Shown in pieces: positions 1 through 4,527 of a stretch of DNA of 6,644 bases (positions within the stretch are counted from its first letter, which is position 1; the number at the start of each line of letters is the position of its first letter). The notes under the pieces were generated by a model. It searched no databases, was not told the origin of the DNA, and saw only the letters and a list, made by a program, of their open reading frames with translations. The translations under genes were made by a program, and so were the position numbers. Source of the DNA: Acidimicrobiia bacterium (GTDB lineage Bacteria; Actinomycetota; Acidimicrobiia; IMCC26256; BP-133); assembly GCA_025934385.1 (NCBI GenBank), contig JAICYE010000123.1, positions 1 to 6,644 on the forward strand. Direction: 5' to 3'.

Positions 1-335
1 CCGCCGACGAGGCGGCCCGGTGCTTCGAACCGTTCTGGCAGGCCGACGACCCTGTGAACTCCAAGGATGCCGGCCACGAGCTGGGCGGCGCCGGCGTCGG
101 TCTCTACATCGTGCGGTCGCTGGTGGAGGCGATGGGGGGCCACGTCGCCGTCCGCAGCGCCAAGGGCGCCGGCTCCACCTTCACCTTCGCCCTGCCCCGC
201 TCGGCCAAGGAGGCGCACCGGGCCGGCCACCGGGGCGCCCTGCCCCCCGGTGTGGGGGAGGACTCCTCCATTCGCGAGTTCATGCGCCAGATCGGCGTAC
301 CGTCACGCCGGGGAACGGGAGGGAAGCGCCCGTGA
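1..335 (+). CDS. Sensor histidine kinase, C-terminal ATPase domain (5' end outside window)
   Basis: Only the last ~110 codons are present; the reading frame is open from the left edge (first full codon at 3). The visible part is the end of a HATPase_c (GHKL) domain. The F-box-like FEPFWQAD is encoded near 27-50, and the G2 box GGAGVGLYIV near 84-113. These are followed by the usual LVEAMGGHVAVRS and GSTFTFALP strands that close the fold. Such a domain binds ATP and autophosphorylates a histidine in the upstream dimerisation domain. A ~45-residue tail after FALP, rich in Arg and Gly, carries no recognised domain. The N-box, H-box and any sensor region lie outside the window, so the input signal and cognate regulator cannot be told. 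The TGA overlaps the GTG of the next gene, which suggests coupled translation with that membrane protein. Confidence 0.9.
   Translation, partial: ADEAARCFEPFWQADDPVNSKDAGHELGGAGVGLYIVRSLVEAMGGHVAVRSAKGAGSTFTFALPRSAKEAHRAGHRGALPPGVGEDSSIREFMRQIGVPSRRGTGGKRP
317..323 (+). promoter_or_regulatory. Ribosome binding site that fixes the GTG start of the membrane protein
   Basis: GGGAGGG lies 8 nt before GTG at 332. This purine block inside the end of the kinase gene supports a GTG start at 332. The same frame is open further upstream from about 20, but that part has the Arg/Pro-rich composition of an out-of-frame reading of the kinase gene. Confidence 0.65.
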
Positions 336-1138
336 TCGTCGCCCTCGTCGCCGCCTCCAACATCATCCTCGGCATCGCCTACACCGGCTACGGGATGATG
401 ACCGCCATGGAGATGAAACGGGACTGGCGCACGTTCGGCTTCTCCCACTTCGGCGCCGCCTGGATCCTCATGGCCTTCACCTGCGGGCCGCACCACCTCG
501 ATCACGGCCTCCATGTGGCGATCGACGGTCGCCTCGGCGGGCCGCTCGACCTGCTGGCGGTGGTGGTCGGCCTGCCGGTCGGCGTCATCTGGCTGGCCCT
601 GCGGCTCGAGGCCTTCCTCGGCGGCCGCGGCGACCGCTTCATCCCCGGCGACCCCCGCTGGCTGCGGGCCGCGCCGATCGTCGGCGGTGTCTACGTCGCC
701 GGCCTGGCCGTCGCCTGCGCCTTCGTGCTGGCCGGACCGCACGTCCGGCCGGGCCTGGCGGTGTGGGCCAACGTCATCCTCGTCGGGCTCTACATGGCCG
801 TCGGCTGGTTCGTGCTGCGGACGCAGCTGGCCAACCGGCCGTCGATGGGCGGCTGGTCGGTGTCGGGCCTCTCGCTGTCGGTCATCTTCCCGACCTGCGC
901 CCTGATGCACGCCGTGTGGGCGGTCTACGCCGTGGCCGGCCGCTACCAGCAGGACGGGCACGGCCTGACCATCGACTGGCTCTCGGTCCCGGCCGGGATC
1001 TACTTCCTGGCCGTCGTCCGCCGGCTCTACCAGGACACGTTGCGGGACTGGAACGACGGCCCCGGCGAGGTCACCGCCCCGGCCAAGCCCACCGCCGACC
1101 CCTCGCTCGCGCCGACCCGGGTCGGTGGCCGGCGCTGA
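332..1138 (+). CDS. Seven-helix integral membrane protein of unknown function
   Basis: The product is a 268-residue protein that I do not recognise. By eye it has seven hydrophobic segments, at about residues 2-22, 36-60, 72-96, 113-134, 140-163, 176-202 and 214-230. It ends in a charged cytoplasmic-type tail rich in Pro, Ala and Thr. No signal peptide precedes the first helix. The most striking motif is HHLDHGLH (54-61) after helix 2, preceded by Cys51; helix 6 carries Cys189 and His193. These residues could bind a metal or heme, but this is inference only. The GTG start overlaps the kinase stop (GTGA) and has a good ribosome binding site, so the two genes are probably co-translated. The context suggests a membrane partner or sensory input for the kinase. 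A small transporter or an unrelated passenger gene is also possible. Confidence 0.8.
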   Translation: MIVALVAASNIILGIAYTGYGMMTAMEMKRDWRTFGFSHFGAAWILMAFTCGPHHLDHGLHVAIDGRLGGPLDLLAVVVGLPVGVIWLALRLEAFLGGRGDRFIPGDPRWLRAAPIVGGVYVAGLAVACAFVLAGPHVRPGLAVWANVILVGLYMAVGWFVLRTQLANRPSMGGWSVSGLSLSVIFPTCALMHAVWAVYAVAGRYQQDGHGLTIDWLSVPAGIYFLAVVRRLYQDTLRDWNDGPGEVTAPAKPTADPSLAPTRVGGRR

Positions 1139-1146
1139 GCCCGCCG

Positions 1147-1166
1147 GCGCCGGGGAAACCCGGCGC
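1147..1166. terminator. Bidirectional hairpin terminator between convergent genes
   Basis: GCGCCGGG (1147-1154), GAAA loop, CCCGGCGC (1159-1166): a perfect 8-bp GC stem closed by a GNRA-type tetraloop in the plus-strand RNA. It fills the 28-bp gap between the membrane-protein stop (1138) and the thioredoxin stop (1167-1169, minus strand). There is no T-run on either side, which is common in high-GC actinobacteria. The position and stem stability support a shared terminator; the lack of a U-tract keeps this tentative. Confidence 0.6.
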
Positions 1167-1934
1167 TCAGAAGAGGGCGCTGGCCATGGCCCGTCGGGCG
1201 GCCGTCACCCTCGGGTCGCCGGCCGGCGGCAGCTCCAGCAGGGCCACCAGCCGCTGACGGATGCGCTCCCGGTCGTCGCCGGCCGTGTGCCGCAGGGCCT
1301 CGACGAGGCGGCCGAAGGCCGGTTCGAAGTCGCCGGCCTGGGCCTCGAGGTCGGCGAGGTCGAGCACGGCGTCGACGTCACCGGCCTCCGCCCGGCGGAC
1401 GAGTTCGGCCCGGTCGAGCCCGGCCGTCCGCACCGCCAGCTCCACCCGGGTGAGGGCCGGGCCGGCCCCGGGATGGCCAGGCGCCTCCGCCAGCGTCCGG
1501 CGGTAGGCCGCCGCCGCCTCTTCGAACCGCCCGGCGGCCTCGAGCCCGACGCCCTCCTCGTAGGCCAGGTCGGCCGGGGTCGGGCCGAGCAGCGTGAGCC
1601 AGTCCCGCACGGCCGCCTCGGGCAGCGCCCCGGTGAACTCGGCCACCTCCCGGCCGCCCTTGAAGCCCCGCACGGCCGGTATGCCCTGGATGCCGAAGGC
1701 GGCGGCCAGGCCGGGGTTGGCGTCGACGTCGACCTTGGCCAGCAGCCACGACCCGTCGGCCTCCCCGGCCAGCCGTTCCAAAAGCGGCCCGAGCTGCCGG
1801 CACGGCGCGCACCAGGCGGCCCAGAAGTCGACGACGACGGGCACGTCGCCGGAGCGGTCGATGACGTCGCGGGCGAACGTCTCCTCCGAGACGTCGAACA
1901 CGGAGATGGAGGGGGAAGAGTCGGTGCCGTTCAT
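1167..1934 (-). CDS. Thioredoxin-TPR protein, YbbN/CnoX-like
   Basis: The product is 255 residues from ATG at 1934. Residues ~10-115 form a thioredoxin fold with the active site WCAPC (41-45, in the context DFWAAWCAPCRQLGP) and the cis-proline loop GIPAV (Pro86). From ~120 on, the chain is helical and Ala/Glu/Arg-rich, beginning with PADLAYEEGVGLEAAGRFEEA. This matches the TPR-like tail of the YbbN/CnoX family, known as chaperedoxins that protect proteins from oxidative damage and pass them to chaperones. Both active-site cysteines are present, so a redox-active form is expected, unlike the E. coli protein, which lacks the first. The protein is probably cytoplasmic, with no signal peptide. 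A GTG at 1964 would add ten residues but sits directly against its purine-rich tract. ATG at 1934 fits the family better, though it has no clear ribosome binding site. The gene lies 52 bp after sigJ on the same strand and may share its transcript. Confidence 0.88.
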   Translation of the reverse strand: MNGTDSSPSISVFDVSEETFARDVIDRSGDVPVVVDFWAAWCAPCRQLGPLLERLAGEADGSWLLAKVDVDANPGLAAAFGIQGIPAVRGFKGGREVAEFTGALPEAAVRDWLTLLGPTPADLAYEEGVGLEAAGRFEEAAAAYRRTLAEAPGHPGAGPALTRVELAVRTAGLDRAELVRRAEAGDVDAVLDLADLEAQAGDFEPAFGRLVEALRHTAGDDRERIRQRLVALLELPPAGDPRVTAARRAMASALF

Positions 1935-1936
1935 AT

Positions 1937-1952
1937 CCGGTGCCAACACCGG
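1937..1952. repeat. Short inverted repeat just before the thioredoxin ATG
   Basis: CCGGTG (1937-1942), CCAA loop, CACCGG (1947-1952): perfect 6-bp arms, two bases upstream of the ATG at 1934. It occupies the place where a Shine-Dalgarno sequence would be. It could be an operator half-site pair or an mRNA hairpin that limits initiation. A short GC-rich repeat like this can also arise by chance. Confidence 0.35.
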
Positions 1953-1986
1953 AGCCGGCCCCACTCTTCCGGCGTCCGGTCTCCGG

Positions 1987-2949
1987 TCAGACCACGTCGA
2001 GTGGCCGGTCGAGAGCGGCCAGCTTCTCGTCGGCGACGATCACATGGACTTCGCGCACCAGCCCGTCCTCTACCTCGAAGCTGAGCGCTGCCTCCCGGCG
2101 GCCCTGGAGGGAGATGACGATTCCGAGTTCGCCGTTGAGCGTGACCGGCTCGATGGCGGCCTCTGCGGCGTAGCGCTTGCCGAGGTTGGCCATGTAGCGG
2201 GCCAGGCGGTCGCGGCCCCGGATGGGATGGCGGGCGGCCCGCTTGTGGGGGCCGCCGTCGCTGACGAGGACGGCGTCCTCGGCCAGGAGCTTCACCAGCC
2301 CCTCCACGTCGCCGGCGGTGGTGGCGGCCAGCATCCCGGCCACCACCCGGGCCGCCTCGTCGTCGGGCGGCGAGTACCGCTGCGGACGGGCGTCGTGCAC
2401 CCGCCGCCTCGCCCGGGAGGCCAGCTGCCGGCAGGCCTCGGGCGACTTCCCGACCGTGTCGGCGATCTCCTTGAACGGCACGTCGAACACGTCGGCCAGC
2501 ACGAACACGACCCGTTCCACCGGGTTCAGCGTCTCGAGCACGTGGAGAAACCCGAGGGTGAGCGACGAGGCCCGCTCGGCCATCTCCTCCGGCCCGGGCC
2601 GGGACACGGCCAGCGGGTCGGAGGCGATCGGCTCGGGGAGCCACGGCCCGACGTAGACCTCCCGCTCGCGCCGGGCCGCCTTGAGGTGGTCGAGGGCGAT
2701 CCGGGCCACCACGGTGGTGAGCCAGGCCGCCGGCCGGTCGATGCCGGCCGGCGGCCTGGCTCCCGAGAAGCGCAGCCATGCCTCCTGGACGACGTCCTCG
2801 GCGTCGGCCAGCGACCCGGTGATCCGATAGGCGATGCCGGTCAGCCGGCGCCGCTCGGCGGCGAAGATCGCCGTCCCGTCGTCCACCGGGCCGTCGTCGA
2901 CCCGGCCGTCGCCGACCGGGCTCCCGACCACTGGGCCGTCAGCGGTCAT
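1987..2949 (-). CDS. sigJ: ECF sigma factor, ECF41/SigJ type, with SnoaL-like C-terminal domain
   Basis: The product is a 320-residue extracytoplasmic-function sigma factor, which directs RNA polymerase to specific promoters. A ~27-residue Gly/Asp/Val-rich leader is followed by region 2 (~28-95; AYRITGSLADAEDVVQEAWLRF at ~40-61, with the -10 recognition segment). The ECF41 linker signature WLPEP is at 103-107. Region 4 (~125-182) has the helix-turn-helix VPFKEIADTVGKSPEACRQL. Residues ~190-310 form a SnoaL/NTF2-like domain, which in ECF41 members replaces an anti-sigma factor and tunes activity. Its usual DGGGKV-type motif reads DGGPHKRAA (231-239), and the C-terminal NPDKL-type motif reads ADEKL (306-310). 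ATG overlaps the oxidoreductase stop (ATGA), and AGGA lies 9 nt upstream, so translation is coupled. A matching ECF41 promoter precedes the operon. The family assignment is strong; the target stress is unknown. Confidence 0.93.
   Translation of the reverse strand: MTADGPVVGSPVGDGRVDDGPVDDGTAIFAAERRRLTGIAYRITGSLADAEDVVQEAWLRFSGARPPAGIDRPAAWLTTVVARIALDHLKAARREREVYVGPWLPEPIASDPLAVSRPGPEEMAERASSLTLGFLHVLETLNPVERVVFVLADVFDVPFKEIADTVGKSPEACRQLASRARRRVHDARPQRYSPPDDEAARVVAGMLAATTAGDVEGLVKLLAEDAVLVSDGGPHKRAARHPIRGRDRLARYMANLGKRYAAEAAIEPVTLNGELGIVISLQGRREAALSFEVEDGLVREVHVIVADEKLAALDRPLDVV
2719..2762. repeat. Perfect 19-bp-arm palindrome inside sigJ
   Basis: Left arm 2719-2737 begins GAGCCAGGCC; the right arm 2744-2762 is its exact reverse complement. 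The loop is TCGATG. It encodes sigma-factor residues ~63-77, between the VVQEAWLRF segment and AWLTTVV in region 2. By recall of the family, the spacing here is normal, so this is probably not an insertion. The arms are almost pure G/C and would form a very stable hairpin in the mRNA or extruded DNA. Confidence 0.75.
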
Positions 2950-4319
2950 CAGGCCACATCCTGCCGGGCCGGGAAGGCCCGCACGCCATCGGCCCGGCCG
3001 GCCGCCCGCCGGGCGGCGGCGGTGCCGGCCGCCTCGCCGCTGGAGAGGGCGCAGTCGGCCAGCCAGCCCCGGGGCCCGACCCAGTCGCCGGCCACGTAGA
3101 CGCCGTCCGCGCCGGTGCTGTCGATGGCCGGCCGGCCGGCCAGCCCGCCGGTCGAAGGCGTCGGGGTGGCGCCGATCACCGTCATCCGCAGCAGGAAGCG
3201 CTGCTCCTCCACCATGGCGGGCTCGATGCCGGCCAGGCGGGCGTGCTCCTCGAGGCCGGCCCGCAGGGCGTCGGCCGGCGTGTCGTCACCGAACGGCAGG
3301 TAGTGCAGGACGTGCACCAGCCCGCCGCCGTCGGGGGCCAGGCCCTTGGCCGACGTGGCGTGGTCGACGAGGTAGATCGGCGGGTCCAGCCCGAACAGGA
3401 CCGGTTGCGCCAGCTGCCGGCGCAGGCCGAGGTCGAGGCACGACGCCTCCGCCGCCGGCCCGAGCCCCGCCCAGGCCGCCGGCTTCTCGCCGAGCAGGGC
3501 CGCCGCCGCCTCCGGCGTCCCGGCCGCGACCACGACGGCCCCGGCCGAGATCTCGCGCCCTCCGGCCACGACGGTCAGGTCGCCGCCGGACCGGCGTTCC
3601 TCAGCAACGACAGGTGTTGCGGAGGAACGCCGAAGGGCAGAAGCCGGGGCGGTGATCGCACTGACCGCTGCGCCCGTCCGGATGTCGGCACCGTGGCGGC
3701 GGGCGGCGGCGGCCAGGCCGTCGACCAGCGACGCCCAGCCCCGGTCCAGGTAGTGGACGTTGTTGGCCAGGGCCATCTGGATCTGGCCGGCGGCCACCTC
3801 GGCGGACACGTGGTGCTCGTCGTTGAGGTAGGTCGTCGTCCGCACCAGGAACAGGGCGATCCGGCGGGCGTCCTCCGGCAGGTGGAAGCCGTCGAGCCAC
3901 TGGCCGATGGTGAGGCCGGCGACGTCGCCCGGCCGCCACTTCTTCACCCCGGCCAGGAACCGGGCCAGCGCCACCTTGCCCCGCAGGCCCACCAGCCGGG
4001 AGCGCAGCAGCGTGGGCAGGTCGGCCGGCAGCACGTCGACCTTGTCGCCGAGCCGGCCCCGGGCTCCCTTCCCGGGCGGGAAGGCCCCGGTCACCGTCAC
4101 CCCCAGCCGGGCGAGGACGGCCGTCGCCTCCCCGCCCTGGTAGAGGGCGTGGGCGCCGCGGTTGAACCGGTACCGCCCCCGCTCGTCGGTGCTGGCCCGT
4201 CCACCGGGGTGGTGGCCGTCGAGCACCACCGTCGATGCGCCGTTCCGGGCCGCTGTCGCCGCCGCTGCCAGCCCGGCCAGCCCCGCTCCGACCACCACGA
4301 CATCAAAGCGCTCGTCCAT
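2949..4319 (-). CDS. FAD-dependent oxidoreductase, phytoene desaturase/amine oxidase-like
   Basis: The product is a 456-residue cytoplasmic flavoprotein. The N-terminal Rossmann motif VVVVGAGLAGLAAA places GxGxxG at residues 11-16, followed by the acidic end of strand 2 (VVLDG) and the flavin motif GGRAST (39-44). The C-terminal FAD motif is YVAGDWVG (408-415), followed by ALSSGEAAGTAAA. This layout is typical of the phytoene desaturase / protoporphyrinogen oxidase / monoamine oxidase superfamily; the substrate cannot be told. Residues ~225-245 (Arg/Ser/Ala-rich, around RRSSATPVVAEERR) look like an extra loop encoded by a palindrome, lying between SAI and the DLTVVAGGREI strand. AGGGAGG ends 5 nt before the ATG at 4319, which supports the start. 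The gene heads an operon with sigJ (ATGA overlap). Oxidoreductases are known neighbours of ECF41 sigma genes, so it is probably the main regulated target. Confidence 0.9.
   Translation of the reverse strand: MDERFDVVVVGAGLAGLAAAATAARNGASTVVLDGHHPGGRASTDERGRYRFNRGAHALYQGGEATAVLARLGVTVTGAFPPGKGARGRLGDKVDVLPADLPTLLRSRLVGLRGKVALARFLAGVKKWRPGDVAGLTIGQWLDGFHLPEDARRIALFLVRTTTYLNDEHHVSAEVAAGQIQMALANNVHYLDRGWASLVDGLAAAARRHGADIRTGAAVSAITAPASALRRSSATPVVAEERRSGGDLTVVAGGREISAGAVVVAAGTPEAAAALLGEKPAAWAGLGPAAEASCLDLGLRRQLAQPVLFGLDPPIYLVDHATSAKGLAPDGGGLVHVLHYLPFGDDTPADALRAGLEEHARLAGIEPAMVEEQRFLLRMTVIGATPTPSTGGLAGRPAIDSTGADGVYVAGDWVGPRGWLADCALSSGEAAGTAAARRAAGRADGVRAFPARQDVA
3592..3632. repeat. Palindromic element within the oxidoreductase gene
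   Basis: Arms 3592-3608 and 3616-3632 pair at 16 of 17 positions; the single mismatch is A3603 against G3621. The loop is GACAGGT. The outer 11 bp (CGGCGTTCCTC with GAGGAACGCCG) and the inner 5 bp (GCAAC with GTTGC) are perfect. It encodes oxidoreductase residues ~230-243 and keeps the frame. It is less G/C-pure than the surrounding codons. It resembles the in-frame palindromic elements known from Rickettsia (RPE), but membership of any described family is not shown. Confidence 0.75.
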
Positions 4320-4365
4320 CGTCGCCTCCCTGCGCCGAATGCGTTTTCTCCGTTGTCACCCCCTC

Positions 4366-4392
4366 GACGAGGTAGCCCCCCGAGTTGTGACA
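4366..4392 (-). promoter_or_regulatory. ECF41-type promoter of the oxidoreductase-sigJ operon
   Basis: On the minus strand TGTCACA (4392-4386) is followed by exactly 16 nt and then CGTC (4369-4366), 46 nt before the oxidoreductase ATG. This matches the promoter reported for ECF41 sigma factors: TGTCACA at -35 and CGTC at -10. Transcription would start near 4358-4360, giving a ~40-nt leader that includes the AGGGAGG ribosome binding site. The inferred meaning is autoregulation by the downstream sigJ product. Confidence 0.82.
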
Positions 4393-4403
4393 GCCGCTCT
4401 CCG

Positions 4404-4454
4404 GCTTTTGGAGGGCGTGGCGCACCGTGGCGGTGCGCCACGCCCCCCAAGAGC
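4404..4454. repeat. Long inverted repeat, 14-bp perfect core, in the mmpL-oxidoreductase gap
   Basis: The core is GGGCGTGGCGCACC (4413-4426), loop GTGGC, and GGTGCGCCACGCCC (4432-4445). Pairing continues outward to 4404/4454. There are two non-Watson-Crick positions, A4412 with C4446 and T4407 with G4451, giving a 23-position stem. It lies just upstream of the -35 element, so the sigJ promoter does not transcribe it; read-through from mmpL would. It could be a second terminator that insulates the promoter, or a dispersed palindromic repeat. No T-tract follows on the minus strand. Confidence 0.7.
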
Positions 4455-4465
4455 ATTCGGGAATG

Positions 4466-4500
4466 GCTCATGGCCGGAACCAGAGGTTCCGGCCATGAGC
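4466..4500 (-). terminator. Hairpin after mmpL, probable terminator
   Basis: Perfect 16-bp arms (4466-4481 and 4485-4500; outer sequence GCTCATGGCC) close on a 3-nt loop, starting 27 nt after the mmpL stop codon. It has the position and stability of a factor-independent terminator, but CATTCCC rather than a T-run follows on the minus strand. A palindromic repeat element is the alternative. Confidence 0.6.
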
Positions 4501-4527
4501 TGGCGGAGCAGTTGCCGGAGGCTTTGG

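Noticed and set aside
20..331. Upstream extension of the membrane-protein frame to about 20
   Set aside because: This part is Arg/Pro/Gly-rich without membrane character and reads the kinase gene out of frame. GTG at 332 has a good ribosome binding site and the typical GTGA overlap.
1978..1993. Terminator overlapping the sigJ stop (GGTCT / AGACC)
   Set aside because: The stem is only 5 bp with a 6-nt loop and no T-run; too weak to call.
1125..3099. Plus-strand open frames opposite the thioredoxin and sigJ genes
   Set aside because: No recognisable motif; the minus strand encodes WCAPC thioredoxin and ECF41 sigma signatures across the same bases.
4354..4376. A second, divergent ECF41 promoter from TGTCACC on the plus strand
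   Set aside because: No CGTC occurs 16-17 nt downstream and no plus-strand gene follows.
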